Positions 26,741-35,396 of a stretch of DNA of 35,773 nucleotides are shown here, in pieces. The position numbers were made by a program, and so were the translations under genes. Location of the stretch: the IMG/VR virus record IMGVR_UViG_3300051226_000015, positions 1 to 35,773 of that record; one strand, written 5' to 3'. The DNA comes from a virus. Below the pieces are notes generated by a model. It saw nothing but the letters and a program-made list of their open reading frames with translations, did not search any database and was not told the DNA's origin. Every line of letters begins with the position of its first letter. Position 1 is the stretch's first letter.

Positions 26741-27958
26741 ATGAAATTTAAAAACAAAGAGGACTATTCAAATCAAAGAACATCATTAATGAATGCTATT
26801 CAAGGAATGATGGACACAGCAACTTCAGATGAAATCACCGCAAAAATGGCAGAGGTTGAGGCACTAGACAACGCATGGGATGAAGATGCGAAGGAACTAG
26901 CAAATAAGGCAGCACTGGAAGATAAGCTTAAAGTGCTTAACATCGTAAATAAAGGGGTGAATGTAGTGGGTACAGTAATGGATTCAACTAACTCAGCAAG
27001 CGAAGATATGTTTGCAAGCGTAGACTATAGAAAAGCGTTTATGAATAATTTATTGAATGGAGCTGCAATACCTGGCCAATTCATGAATGTAGATGCAAAT
27101 ACAAAAACAAGTGATGTTGGAGCAGTTATTCCAACAACAGTAATGGAGACGATCGTAGAAAAAATCGAAGCTTATGGAATGATATTGCCTTTGGTTACAA
27201 GAACATCTTACAAAGGCGGTTTATCAATTCCTACTTCTAGCGTTAAACCAACGGCTTCATGGGTTTCTGAAGGTGCTACAAGTGACAAGCAAAAGAAACC
27301 TACAGGTTTAATTACTTTCAATTACTACAAATTAAAATGTGTAATCTCAGTTAGTTTAGAAGTTGACACCGTTTCATTACCAGTATTTGAAAATACTTTT
27401 ATAAACAATGTGGTTGAAGCTATGACTAAAGCAATTGAGCAGGCAATAGTAAGCGGAACAGGCACAGGGCAACCAAAAGGAATACTCACAGAAACTCCTG
27501 TGGATGGTCAAGCATTAACAATAGCAAAGGCAGCGAATATCGGATATAAAGATTTAGTTACAGCCGAAGCAGCATTACCGCTTGAATACGAACAGGATGC
27601 AGTATGGTGTATGTCTAAGAAGTCCTTCATGGCTTTCATAGGGCTAGTAGATTCAACAGGCCAACCTATTGCAAGAATAAATTATGGTATAAACGGAAAG
27701 CCTGAAAGAACTCTTTTAGGTAGAACTGTAGTGTTAAATAACTATGTATCAAGTTATGCAGATACAGTTGCTGCAGATACAGTTTTTGCATTCTTATTTA
27801 ACTTTAAAGATTATGCATTAAATACTAATCTAAACATGACAATAAAAAGATATGAGGATGATGATACAGACGATCTAATAACTAAAGCAATAATGCTAGT
27901 AGATGGCAAAGTTGTAGACAAAAACTCACTTGTTACTATAACTAAGAAATCAGCTTAA
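26741..27958 (+). CDS. HK97-family major capsid protein with delta domain
   Basis: 405 residues. The first about 95 are a charged helical scaffold (YSNQRTSLMNAIQGMMDTAT to KAALEDKLKVLN). The mature fold begins around the FASVDYRKAFMNNLL segment. The HK97 core shows VIPTTVMETIVEKIEAYGMI, SIPTSSVKPTASWVSEG and IEQAIVSGTGTGQPKGIL. The preceding ClpP-like gene should cut between the two parts. A terminator-like hairpin follows at 27960, which would raise the ratio of capsid to downstream gene products. Confidence 0.95.
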   Translation: MKFKNKEDYSNQRTSLMNAIQGMMDTATSDEITAKMAEVEALDNAWDEDAKELANKAALEDKLKVLNIVNKGVNVVGTVMDSTNSASEDMFASVDYRKAFMNNLLNGAAIPGQFMNVDANTKTSDVGAVIPTTVMETIVEKIEAYGMILPLVTRTSYKGGLSIPTSSVKPTASWVSEGATSDKQKKPTGLITFNYYKLKCVISVSLEVDTVSLPVFENTFINNVVEAMTKAIEQAIVSGTGTGQPKGILTETPVDGQALTIAKAANIGYKDLVTAEAALPLEYEQDAVWCMSKKSFMAFIGLVDSTGQPIARINYGINGKPERTLLGRTVVLNNYVSSYADTVAADTVFAFLFNFKDYALNTNLNMTIKRYEDDDTDDLITKAIMLVDGKVVDKNSLVTITKKSA

Positions 27959-27959
27959 T

Positions 27960-27986
27960 GGAAGGCTTAGTCCTTCCTTCCTTTTT
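27960..27986 (+). terminator. partial terminator after the capsid gene
   Basis: GGAAGG-CTTAGT-CCTTCC (27960-27977) followed by TTCCTTTTT. It is short and imperfectly followed by T, so read-through into the connector genes is likely. Confidence 0.6.
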
Positions 27987-28000
27987 AAGGAGGTATAATA

Positions 28001-28291
28001 ATGCTAATAGATAAGGTAAAACTAGCATTAAAAATTGATGATAATACTTTAGACGATGATATTCAAGATACAATAGATGCTGCAATAGCAGATATGAAAC
28101 TGTGTGGTATTTTTGAAAGTAAAATAGTCGATACAGATACATTGATTCTAAGAGCAATAAAGACATTCTGCAAAGCTGAGTACAGCAAAGACGATAAAGA
28201 GTCAGGCAGATATAGAGATTCTTATGAAATGCTTAGAAATCATTTATCTATGTCTATTGACTATAATACAGAGGTGGTAACTACACCATGA
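28001..28291 (+). CDS. head-tail connector (gp6-like)
   Basis: 96 residues, ATG after AAGGAGGT. The pattern MLIDKVKLALKIDDNTLDDD followed by IQDTIDAAIADMKLCG and the later helix LILRAIKTFCKAEYS is the typical phage head-tail connector/DNA-packaging gp6 fold. It overlaps the next gene by 4 bp. It would form the ring docked beneath the portal. Confidence 0.88.
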   Translation: MLIDKVKLALKIDDNTLDDDIQDTIDAAIADMKLCGIFESKIVDTDTLILRAIKTFCKAEYSKDDKESGRYRDSYEMLRNHLSMSIDYNTEVVTTP

Positions 28292-28617
28292 CAATTGAAG
28301 AATTAGACAAGAGAATAACTATTGTCACCATAACAGCTGTAACAAACGAGAATGGCTTTGAAGAGGAACAGGAAACAGAATATTGTATGTGTTGGTCTAA
28401 AGTATCTAATATAAGCGGTACAGAGATATTTAAAAGTAATGCAGATTTCAGCAAAGTTGTTACTAGATTTATTGTTAGATTTAGAAAAGATAAAATATTC
28501 AAATCTGATATGAAAATTAGATGGAATAATAATCTTTATAACATTGTATATGCAAACAACTACAATGAGAGTAATGATTTTGTTGAATTGGTTGCCGAGG
28601 TGATTTCTAATGGGTGA
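28288..28617 (+). CDS. head-tail adaptor/closure protein
   Basis: 109 residues of mostly beta structure: ELDKRITIVTITAVTNENGF, a CWSKVSNISGTEIFKS strand pair, then FIVRFRKDKIFKSDMKIRWN. These are the landmarks of the SPP1 gp16/HK97 adaptor family (RIRWNNxxYNIxx). It follows the connector and precedes the gp10-like protein, the standard order of this module. Confidence 0.85.
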   Translation: MTIEELDKRITIVTITAVTNENGFEEEQETEYCMCWSKVSNISGTEIFKSNADFSKVVTRFIVRFRKDKIFKSDMKIRWNNNLYNIVYANNYNESNDFVELVAEVISNG

Positions 28618-28999
28618 AACTGAAATAGAATTAGAAGGCATGGGTGCACTACTAGCTAAGCTTGAAGATATGAGTACTAAGGTTGCAAAGGATATAACTA
28701 AAAATGCATTAACGAAAGCTGGAGAGTATTTAGAAGAAGAAATAAAAAAGGAAGCTCCAAATCTGACTGGTAACCTAATAAAATCAATTAAAGTATCTCC
28801 TATAAAGACTAGAACTAAAGGCGGTATCAAATTTGTTTGGGTTGGCGATGTTGATAGGAAAGCGGAATATTCATGGTGCGTAGAATATGGAACCTCAAAG
28901 ACTCCAGCGGATCCATTCATGGCACGTGCTTTTAATAAAAATAAGTCAAAGGTAAAGGAAATAATTGCTGAAGAATTAAAGAGAGGTTTGGGAATATGA
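28610..28999 (+). CDS. HK97 gp10-like neck/tail-completion protein
   Basis: 129 residues. The start overlaps the previous gene by 8 bp. Typical gp10 landmarks: a starting helix LEGMGALLAKLEDMSTKVAK, AGEYLEEEIKKEAPNLTGNL, and WCVEYGTSKTPADPFMARAF with the conserved E(Y/F)GTS..PA.PF motif. It joins head and tail tube. Overlap of 4 bp with the next gene. Confidence 0.92.
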   Translation: MGETEIELEGMGALLAKLEDMSTKVAKDITKNALTKAGEYLEEEIKKEAPNLTGNLIKSIKVSPIKTRTKGGIKFVWVGDVDRKAEYSWCVEYGTSKTPADPFMARAFNKNKSKVKEIIAEELKRGLGI

Positions 29000-29322
29000 T
29001 TAATAAATTAATAATAGATTCGTTAAAACCTTTAAATATTCCGGTATCTTTGCTTAAATATACAGGTTCTTCCGATGAATATATAGTTTTTCAAGAATAT
29101 TTACAACAGTCTGAGGGATTTTCCGAAGACGATGAAGAATTGACAGGACATTATATTCAATTAAATTTATTTACTAAAGGTGACAATACAAGTCTAGTGC
29201 AACAAACTAAAGAATTATTGAATAATTCAGGATTTAAAAGGCAAAACGAATATGATTTATTTGATAACGAGACAGGATTTTACAATCATGTGTTTCGTTA
29301 TTTCTATTTAGAACAAATTTAA
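28996..29322 (+). CDS. tail terminator-like protein
   Basis: 108 residues. The layout NKLIIDSLKPLNIPVSLLKY, YIVFQEYLQQSEG, and YIQLNLFTKGDNTSLVQQTK fits the small tail-terminator or minor tail proteins (DUF3168 or DUF806-like) that follow gp10-like genes. It probably caps the tail tube at the head-proximal end. Assignment rests on order and general fold rather than a unique motif. Confidence 0.75.
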   Translation: MINKLIIDSLKPLNIPVSLLKYTGSSDEYIVFQEYLQQSEGFSEDDEELTGHYIQLNLFTKGDNTSLVQQTKELLNNSGFKRQNEYDLFDNETGFYNHVFRYFYLEQI

Positions 29323-29341
29323 AAGAAAAGAGGTAACAGAA

Positions 29342-29911
29342 ATGAGACAAGTTGGACTTAAAGATATAACTATAGCAAAATTGCTTACAGATGTCGCAGG
29401 CGGGACAACCACATATGATACACCCAAGAAGCTTGAAAGAAGTATAAAAGCTTCAGTACAGCCAAAATCAAACCAATTGAAAACTTATTCAGACGATAAT
29501 GTGGAAGAGGTTTTAAATACCTTTGACAGCATAGATGTTGAAATAGAATTAAATCAATTATCACTAGAGAGTAGGGCGTTACTGCAAGGTGCAAAAGTAG
29601 TAAAGGGTGTACTGTTAGAAACTAAAAATGATATTGCGCCAGTTGTTGCATTAGGGTTTAAAAGTAAAAAGACAAATGGAAAATATCGTTATGTGTGGCT
29701 GTATAAAGGCAGCTTTGAATTATGTTCTGATGAATACGATACCGAAGAAGATCAGCCAAAGCCATCAACTGCAACGCTCAAAGGTACATTTTATGCTAGG
29801 GAATCTGATGGAGCATTTAGACTTATAGCTGATGAAGATGAAGTAGGCATAGATGCAGCTACAATAACCGGGTGGTTTACAGCAGTACCAAATCAGCCTG
29901 CTGCAGCTTAG
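29342..29911 (+). CDS. major tail (tube) protein
   Basis: 189 residues, ATG after AAGAGGTAACAG. The sequence is of the Firmicute phage tail-tube type: VGLKDITIAKLLTDVAGGTT, a beta-rich core (NTFDSIDVEIELNQLSLESR) and SKKTNGKYRYVWLYKGSFEL followed by STATLKGTFYAR, with an end matching GWFTAVPNQP. It polymerises around the tape measure. It is followed by a strong terminator, which limits expression of the chaperone genes. Confidence 0.9.
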   Translation: MRQVGLKDITIAKLLTDVAGGTTTYDTPKKLERSIKASVQPKSNQLKTYSDDNVEEVLNTFDSIDVEIELNQLSLESRALLQGAKVVKGVLLETKNDIAPVVALGFKSKKTNGKYRYVWLYKGSFELCSDEYDTEEDQPKPSTATLKGTFYARESDGAFRLIADEDEVGIDAATITGWFTAVPNQPAAA

Positions 29912-29920
29912 AAATCATTA

Positions 29921-29961
29921 AAAATTTACTAGTGACTATATGTTACTAGTAAATTTTTTTA
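29921..29961 (+). terminator. terminator after the tail-tube gene
   Basis: AAAATTTACTAGT / ACTAGTAAATTTT (29921-29933, 29944-29956), a perfect 13-bp stem followed by more T. Its position explains high tube and lower chaperone and tape-measure expression through partial read-through. Confidence 0.85.
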
Positions 29962-29976
29962 TTTTTGGAGGTAAAA

Positions 29977-30324
29977 ATGAAAGGTAAAGAATTTAAAAAT
30001 AATGAAAAAATAATTGAATTATTAGATGGTAACCATAAAATAGCAATAGATTTCAACGCCTTTGAGTCGCTTGAAGAAATTTATGGAGATATGAATACTG
30101 CTTTTAATAAGTTTTCAGGGAAAATAAAAGTTACTGATATAAAGAACTTTTTATGTGCTGGAATTAATGCAGCTATTGAAGATGAAACAAAGCATTATAC
30201 GCCATATCAGATAGGCAAATTGATAGACATGGAGAAGCTTCAGGACTATGTAACTATATTGGCAGAACTATTGAGAAAAGCTATGCCAAATGCAAAAGAA
30301 ATTGACGAAGAAGAAAAAAACTAG
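29977..30324 (+). CDS. tail assembly chaperone G
   Basis: The ATG at 29977 follows TTTTGGAGG. The 115-residue protein is acidic and helical (MKGKEFKNNEKIIELLDGNH, IDFNAFESLEEIYGDMNTAF, YVTILAELLRKAMPNAK). It is in the position of lambda gpG, between the tube and tape-measure genes. The frame ends in GAA-AAA-AAC-TAG, which forms an A-AAA-AAC slippery heptamer directly before the stop, so a fraction of ribosomes should continue into the T frame. Confidence 0.9.
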   Translation: MKGKEFKNNEKIIELLDGNHKIAIDFNAFESLEEIYGDMNTAFNKFSGKIKVTDIKNFLCAGINAAIEDETKHYTPYQIGKLIDMEKLQDYVTILAELLRKAMPNAKEIDEEEKN

Positions 30325-30364
30325 ATGGCCAAGACAGTCCTGAAGGTTGGGATTGGTCTTGGCT
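30315..30364 (+). promoter_or_regulatory. programmed -1 frameshift site
   Basis: Slippery heptamer A-AAA-AAC at 30315-30321, then a 5-6 nt spacer, then a stem GGCCAAGAC / GTCTTGGCT (30327-30335 and 30356-30364; eight Watson-Crick pairs plus one G-U) with a 20-base loop. Both the heptamer in the correct frame and the downstream stem match the lambda G/GT mechanism. Confidence 0.93.
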
Positions 30365-30518
30365 GTATTTTTTACATACTAATATTCTAAAATTGCCGGA
30401 AGAATCGTTTTGGAAGTCTACCCCTAGAAAATTAGACGAGTTATATAAAACGTATAAACAGGTAAATGGCATTGAAGATAAAGATCAAGAGGATTTTATA
30501 GATAATATTTTATTTTAA
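30321..30518 (+). CDS. tail chaperone T extension (made as GT by -1 frameshift)
   Basis: No start codon or ribosome site; translated only by slipping back one base at 30315-30321. The 65 residues begin LDGQDSPEGWDWSWLYFLHT and end with an acidic tail (EDKDQEDFIDNILF), the typical look of T domains (short, Trp and acid rich). The fusion GT would be about 180 residues and would recruit the tube subunits to the tape measure, as gpGT does in lambda. Confidence 0.9.
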   Translation, partial: LDGQDSPEGWDWSWLYFLHTNILKLPEESFWKSTPRKLDELYKTYKQVNGIEDKDQEDFIDNILF

Positions 30519-30536
30519 CAGAGAGGAGGTAATGTA

Positions 30537-32975
30537 ATGGCTGAAGATATGGGTTTGAATGTGAAATTGGCAATGGAAAGTCAAGGATTTCAGAAACAGA
30601 TAGCTGATATCAATAGAAGTATGAAAGTTGCGCAGAGTGAATTTTCAGCTGCAAGTAGTAAACTCGGTGATTTTGGAAACGAAACTGACAAAGCAAAACT
30701 TAAGATGTCAAGCTTAGAAAAGCAACTTGAATTGCAGAAACAGATAGTTGGCAAGTACCAGGAGCAGTTGAATAAAGCAAAAGAAACACTTGAGAAAAAT
30801 ACAAAAGCTAATGAAGAATTAAGGAACAAAGTTCAAGCTACTACTAAGGCTTACAATGATTCAGTGGCCGCAACAGGAAAGAGTAGTGAAGAAAGTAAGA
30901 AGTTAAAGTCAGAACTAGATGCATTAAATAAAGATTTTAAAGACAACCAAAATGTTATCAATAGCAATACAAAATCAATTGATAATTACAATATTAAATT
31001 AAATAATGCTGATGCAGCAGCAAATAAACTAGAAAATGAGATAAAAAAGACAGATAATTCATTTAAAAATCAAGGTAAAGCTATTCAAGAAACAGAGAAA
31101 AAAGTTGAGGAAGGTAAAAAAGGATTCGGTGGACTAAGCGGAGCAATGTCTGCTTTTGGCAAGGTTGCATTAGTAGGTGTTACAGCAGTAGCAGGAGTTA
31201 CAGCAGGGTTGGTAGCAATGGCAGAAAAAACTGTGGACAATGCTGCTGCAATGAAGAAACTAAGTACTGCAACTCAAATGTCGCTTAAAGATACTCAGGA
31301 ATGGGCATATATCTTTAAAAAAACAGGCTCAAGTACTGATGTAATGCAAGCTTCTATAAATAAACTAGGAATTACAATGGGTAAAGCTGACGATAATGGT
31401 AAAAAGGCAGTTGGAGCCTTCAAAAATTTAGGAATAAACATAAATGATGCAGGTGGAAAATTAAAACCAACAGGGCAACTCTTTGAAGAAGCTATGACAA
31501 AACTTTCAGGCATGAAAGATATGACTGAAAGAAATATAGAAGCACAGAAACTGTTTGGCGGAAGTTATACTCAATTATTGCCTATCTTAAATAAAGGCAG
31601 TGAAGGTATTGAGGAACTAAGGAAAAGAGCACACACATTAGGCTTTGTTATGTCTGATGAAGGCGTAGCTGCTGCTGCTAAGTATAGAAAATCTGTTAAT
31701 GATCTTAAAGAACAATTTGGAGCAATTGGGCAAAAGGTAATGACAGAATTATTACCTTATTTATCTAAATTTGCTACATGGATAACGGATCAAATGCCAA
31801 CCATACAAGCCGTAGCTGACAAAGCATTTAATGGTATAAGTGTTGCTATAAAATATTTAGGTGACTTTATAAATACATTCCTAATGCCTATATTCAATAC
31901 ACTTGCTAGTTGGATAAAACCGAATGCAGACAGTATGAAAAATAGTTTTAACAGTTCATTTTTTGAGATAGGAAATGCTTTAAAAAGTGTAGGTGATACA
32001 TTAAATAAAACACTAATGCCAATTTTAAAGAGTTTATCGGACTTTGTTAAGACTAATATTCCGAATATCAAAAAAGTATTTGAAGAGGAATTTAATTTTA
32101 TATCTAAAACAACTATTCCTATATTTACTGCAGCTATAGGTACAATAACTCAAAATGTATTGCCGGCATTAGGCAGCTTATTTAGGGACATTGTAAAAAA
32201 CGTGTTACCTTTATTTACGGATTATTGGAAATGGATGAGCAATACAATAATCCCAATGCTACAGAAGATATTTGAAAAGATAATGCCGCCGGTAAAAGAG
32301 ATTATCAATAACCTTGGCATTCTATTCAAGGCATTAGTAGATAAATTTAAAGAGCAGATAGATTTTCTAACGAAAGCCTTTAAGTTTGCATTTCCATTTA
32401 TAAAAGGTATAGTAGAATCTTGTATAAAAAATATAGGTAATATTTTAAGTGGTGTTATGAAGACGTTATCTGGAATTATTAACTTTATAACAGGAGTATT
32501 TACAGGCGATTGGGGCAAAGCTTGGAAAGGCGTTAAAGAGATATTTAAAGGCGTATTCGAAAGTCTTGTAGGCATAGCAAAAGCACCAATTAATCTAATA
32601 ATTGGTTTAATTAACGGATTAATTAGCCATATAAATAAGATAAAAATTAATATACCCAAAATAAAGATTCCAGGTGTTGATATAAAACTAGGTGGTGGAA
32701 GTATCGGTTTCCCTACGATACCTAAAATACCTTACTTGGCTCAAGGCGGTATAACTACGGGACCTATGTTAAGTGTAATTGGTGATAACAAATCAGGTAA
32801 GGAAGCAGTGATACCTTTAGAGAAACTAGACGGAATAATTGAAAAAGTAATGAAAACAAATCAAGGTGATAGCATGAATAATACATTTAATATAACTACT
32901 ACAGACAAAAATATAAAAAATGATATAGCAAAAGAATTAAAGTATATGCAGTATTTAAACTTTAGTGAGGTGTAG
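30537..32975 (+). CDS. tail tape measure protein
   Basis: 812 residues, start after GAGAGGAGGTAATG. N-terminal coiled coil to about residue 190 (many DALNKDF/KLENEIKK heptads), a hydrophobic segment around 200-225 (VALVGVTAVAGVTAGLVAM), a phage-TMP core with EAQKLFGGSYTQLLPIL, and several hydrophobic helices between about 410 and 700. The C-terminus ends in PYLAQGGIT and VIGDNKSGKEAVIPLEKL, the usual phage TMP end. At about 0.15 nm per residue in known siphoviruses, the tail would be roughly 120 nm. It lacks a visible lysozyme or peptidase domain. Confidence 0.93.
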   Translation: MAEDMGLNVKLAMESQGFQKQIADINRSMKVAQSEFSAASSKLGDFGNETDKAKLKMSSLEKQLELQKQIVGKYQEQLNKAKETLEKNTKANEELRNKVQATTKAYNDSVAATGKSSEESKKLKSELDALNKDFKDNQNVINSNTKSIDNYNIKLNNADAAANKLENEIKKTDNSFKNQGKAIQETEKKVEEGKKGFGGLSGAMSAFGKVALVGVTAVAGVTAGLVAMAEKTVDNAAAMKKLSTATQMSLKDTQEWAYIFKKTGSSTDVMQASINKLGITMGKADDNGKKAVGAFKNLGININDAGGKLKPTGQLFEEAMTKLSGMKDMTERNIEAQKLFGGSYTQLLPILNKGSEGIEELRKRAHTLGFVMSDEGVAAAAKYRKSVNDLKEQFGAIGQKVMTELLPYLSKFATWITDQMPTIQAVADKAFNGISVAIKYLGDFINTFLMPIFNTLASWIKPNADSMKNSFNSSFFEIGNALKSVGDTLNKTLMPILKSLSDFVKTNIPNIKKVFEEEFNFISKTTIPIFTAAIGTITQNVLPALGSLFRDIVKNVLPLFTDYWKWMSNTIIPMLQKIFEKIMPPVKEIINNLGILFKALVDKFKEQIDFLTKAFKFAFPFIKGIVESCIKNIGNILSGVMKTLSGIINFITGVFTGDWGKAWKGVKEIFKGVFESLVGIAKAPINLIIGLINGLISHINKIKINIPKIKIPGVDIKLGGGSIGFPTIPKIPYLAQGGITTGPMLSVIGDNKSGKEAVIPLEKLDGIIEKVMKTNQGDSMNNTFNITTTDKNIKNDIAKELKYMQYLNFSEV

Positions 32976-32978
32976 CAT

Positions 32979-33347
32979 ATGCAATTTACATTTAATAATA
33001 TCTCCATAACTAAACCTCCAGCGGATAAGTCTTGGGGGGTAAATCAAATTGACGATGGCAAGGCTCCATTACGTGGCGATAACTATACTGCAAGTGGAAT
33101 AAGCGGCAGGACTTACGTAAGTAAGCTAAGGGATCAAAAAAAAATAACACTTTATATGTGGGCAAAGAATGAAGATAAATTGAACTATTTAATGGACACT
33201 GTTTTTATTGATGGAGCGCAGCCTATTAAATATGTAGTAGGAAGCAAAACCTATAATTGGTATGGTGAAGTATCAGATTTTAGGCATAGTCTTGCAGTGA
33301 AAGAAATAATCAAAATAGTAGTTGAAATAACAATACCTAAACCATAG
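32979..33347 (+). CDS. distal tail (Dit-like) or baseplate protein
   Basis: 122 residues, start 3 bp after the tape measure stop. Beta-rich, with FTFNNISITKPPADKSW at the start, a middle block KLRDQKKITLYMWAKNEDKL, and an end (YNWYGEVSDFRHSLAVKEII) that resembles the N-terminal half of siphovirus Dit proteins. It is short for a full Dit (usually 200-300 residues), so the C-terminal galectin-like part is absent. It would attach the tail tip to the tube. Confidence 0.72.
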   Translation: MQFTFNNISITKPPADKSWGVNQIDDGKAPLRGDNYTASGISGRTYVSKLRDQKKITLYMWAKNEDKLNYLMDTVFIDGAQPIKYVVGSKTYNWYGEVSDFRHSLAVKEIIKIVVEITIPKP

Positions 33348-33358
33348 GAGGTGGTACA

Positions 33359-34678
33359 ATGGCAGTTTATGATATACCTGCAGGAGCAAAAGAAATAAAG
33401 TTCATGGTTGCTTTGAATGACATAGGTTCAGCATCATTTAATATTTTGAAAGACACATTCTATGCAGCACTACCCAGTGTGAAAAAAGGTGATAAGTTTA
33501 ACATTAAAATAGCTGGTACAGTGTTTTTTTGCTTCATCTGGGAGAAAACTCATGAATCTGAGTTAGATAATGGAGATTTTGAATTAACAATAAGCGGCGG
33601 TGGAACAGGCAGCCAATTTAAAAGGATAGTATTATATCCATTAAGAGACTTACAACGCATGAATACGAGCGATAGGAGCGTAATGATTAATACTTGTTGG
33701 GTTATAGTTGAGGATACTAATGTACAAGGTATTTATTTCAACGGTTACAATGGTACTAATATTAGGAATCTAGGTTGCACAGTAGGCGAAGTGTGGAGCA
33801 CCTTAATGGCAGATGCAGCGTACAGGAAGGCACTTAGACCTCCTATTACCGGTACCGGCAGTACAGATACAGGTGGTGCATCATGGGTAAGTTACGAGCC
33901 TGAACCATTTAAATTTAATATTGGAACAAAGTATCTTGATATATTAAACGATATGGCAAGCAAAGGCCTTTTATTTTATAGACAAGAAGGACAAAGCGTT
34001 GCTTTGTATAATCCTTCATATACTTTTAATTCAGTAGATATAAATTCAGAAAAGGGCAAGATGAGCGGATATGAAGCAGATGAAAGCATTGATGATACGT
34101 TCAATAGTTGCTTAATTTTAGGCAATAATACAGTAACAAGCTATAGGATTGCAACAACAACGACCGAAACAGATTATATTGAAACAGAAGGTTGCATTAC
34201 TAATGATATGACGGACAATCCTATTGCTCAGATACAAAACATATCTAATTTTATCAATAATGAGATAATAACTAAGAGTATCAATATGCTCATAACTCCT
34301 GATGAAGGAATAAACCCTATAATAGACATTTTACCAGGTGATAGATTAAAGCTTGATGGCAAGCTTAATGATAACAGAGTGTTAACCATAAGCGTAGCAT
34401 TAAGTGATGATAATGAAACAGGCATGGCAACCATGGAAATGTCAGGAGATTTAGTTAGAACACCTAATACCAATCCTAAAACTATTAAAATGATGCAGGA
34501 TATAAATAAATTAAAGTTAAAGACTAATCCTGATTCTTCATATGTTACTGCAATAAAGCAAAGTTCAGATGGTAAGACTCTGCAAGTATCAAATAGTGAT
34601 GGCTCTGTAAGCAATTTGACTATAACTGATACTGAAATAATATTAGATGGTAAAACTATTCCCTTAAGTAGCCTTTAA
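33359..34678 (+). CDS. tail tip/hub protein (Tal-like N-terminal domains)
   Basis: 439 residues, start after AGGAGGTGG. It is beta-rich, with KFMVALNDIGSASFNILKDT and IAGTVFFCFIWEKTHESELD at the start. The middle domain (KYLDILNDMASKGLLFYRQE) and the INPIIDILPGDRLKLDGKLN segment are typical of hub or Tal proteins of Firmicute siphoviruses. The usual C-terminal peptidase or collagen-like extensions are missing: the protein ends soon after a small beta repeat (LQVSNSDGSVSNLTITD). No catalytic motif is seen. It probably closes the tail tube. Confidence 0.75.
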   Translation: MAVYDIPAGAKEIKFMVALNDIGSASFNILKDTFYAALPSVKKGDKFNIKIAGTVFFCFIWEKTHESELDNGDFELTISGGGTGSQFKRIVLYPLRDLQRMNTSDRSVMINTCWVIVEDTNVQGIYFNGYNGTNIRNLGCTVGEVWSTLMADAAYRKALRPPITGTGSTDTGGASWVSYEPEPFKFNIGTKYLDILNDMASKGLLFYRQEGQSVALYNPSYTFNSVDINSEKGKMSGYEADESIDDTFNSCLILGNNTVTSYRIATTTTETDYIETEGCITNDMTDNPIAQIQNISNFINNEIITKSINMLITPDEGINPIIDILPGDRLKLDGKLNDNRVLTISVALSDDNETGMATMEMSGDLVRTPNTNPKTIKMMQDINKLKLKTNPDSSYVTAIKQSSDGKTLQVSNSDGSVSNLTITDTEIILDGKTIPLSSL

Positions 34679-34685
34679 TAATTTT

Positions 34686-34717
34686 AAGCGTGCTAGTTTT
34701 TAGCACGCTTAATTTTT
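34686..34717 (+). terminator. terminator within the tail region
   Basis: AAGCGTGCTA / TAGCACGCTT (34686-34695, 34701-34710) with a 5-base loop and AATTTTT after it. It separates the hub gene from the last structural-type gene. Confidence 0.8.
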
Positions 34718-34734
34718 AGAAAGGAAATGATAAT

Positions 34735-35145
34735 ATGATTAATTCAATGTCAGCAGGCAGCGGAAGAAAGATAAAGGAAGATGACAGCGTAATCAACATA
34801 GCAGATATGTTAGATAAAACCCCAAAGTTAGTTACACTGCAAAACGCTGCAACAGCAATTGGAAACGGAACTGTATACAACGTTCAACCAGGAGACTCAA
34901 GCATAACATTAGAATTGACTGGTACTGCAACATCTGTAACAATAATTTTTGAAGGTGCTATAGGTGATAATTACTACCCATTGTTCAGTGATAACCTCAC
35001 AGACGTGGATGAAATGTCATCGCAAGCAACATCATTGAATGCATTATGGGATGTAGATATATATGCAGTTGCCAAGTTTAGAACGAGAATATCAGCCATA
35101 AGCGGTGGAACTGTATCGGTTGTAGGCCGGGTAATTAGGGATTAG
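34735..35145 (+). CDS. probable tail or head decoration protein, 136 residues
   Basis: ATG at 34735 after AAAGGA. Beta-rich, Ser/Thr/Ala/Gly rich (LQNAATAIGNGTVYNVQPGD, SSITLELTGTATSVTIIFEG, ISGGTVSVVGRVIRD), ending in a typical phage decoration or tail-fibre small-domain VIRD/VVRE motif. Proteins with this look occur last in clostridial phage tail modules. It is the final late gene before a strong terminator. No receptor-binding length or collagen repeats are present. Confidence 0.7.
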   Translation: MINSMSAGSGRKIKEDDSVINIADMLDKTPKLVTLQNAATAIGNGTVYNVQPGDSSITLELTGTATSVTIIFEGAIGDNYYPLFSDNLTDVDEMSSQATSLNALWDVDIYAVAKFRTRISAISGGTVSVVGRVIRD

Positions 35146-35170
35146 ATAATTGGTATATGTCAAGTAAAGC

Positions 35171-35212
35171 AAAGGGTATTATCGATTTAAATCGATAATA
35201 CCCTTTTATTTT
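35171..35212. terminator. end-of-late-operon terminator
   Basis: A perfect 36-bp palindrome (35171-35206) centred on TTTAAA: arms AAAGGGTATTATCGATTT and its complement, then TTTATTTTTT. It closes the late transcript and probably works in both directions. Confidence 0.9.
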
Positions 35213-35280
35213 TTGCCTATTTATTGTAGATGTTTTAGTATTATTCAATAAAACATATAATTATAGAATTGACGATATAT

Positions 35281-35310
35281 ATTTCCAAAACGTATTGCCA
35301 TTTTGGAAAT
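35281..35310. terminator. secondary hairpin after the late operon
   Basis: ATTTCCAAAA / TTTTGGAAAT (35281-35290, 35301-35310) with a 10-base loop; a T-rich tract follows at about 35321. Backup terminator or insulator before the DUF3990 promoter. Confidence 0.5.
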
Positions 35311-35367
35311 CTTGGCTATATTTTTTTATTCTGTAAGTACAAAACATCCCATAAGTAAGCCATGTTT

Positions 35368-35396
35368 TTGACAATTGCTGAAAAGCATTGTATACT
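35368..35396 (+). promoter_or_regulatory. promoter of the DUF3990 cassette
   Basis: TTGACA (35368-35373), 17 bp, TATACT (35391-35396). The leader of about 95 bases is AT-rich and ends in GTGGGGAT about 10 bp before the start codon. Confidence 0.75.

Noticed and set aside
28303-28920. Leftward 205-residue frame opposite the connector genes
   Set aside because: Shadow of two well-recognised, correctly ordered structural genes on the other strand; no ribosome site.
32222-32659. Leftward 145-residue frame inside the tape measure gene
   Set aside because: Shadow of the tape measure gene; hydrophobicity reflects the complementary strand of its membrane-like helices.
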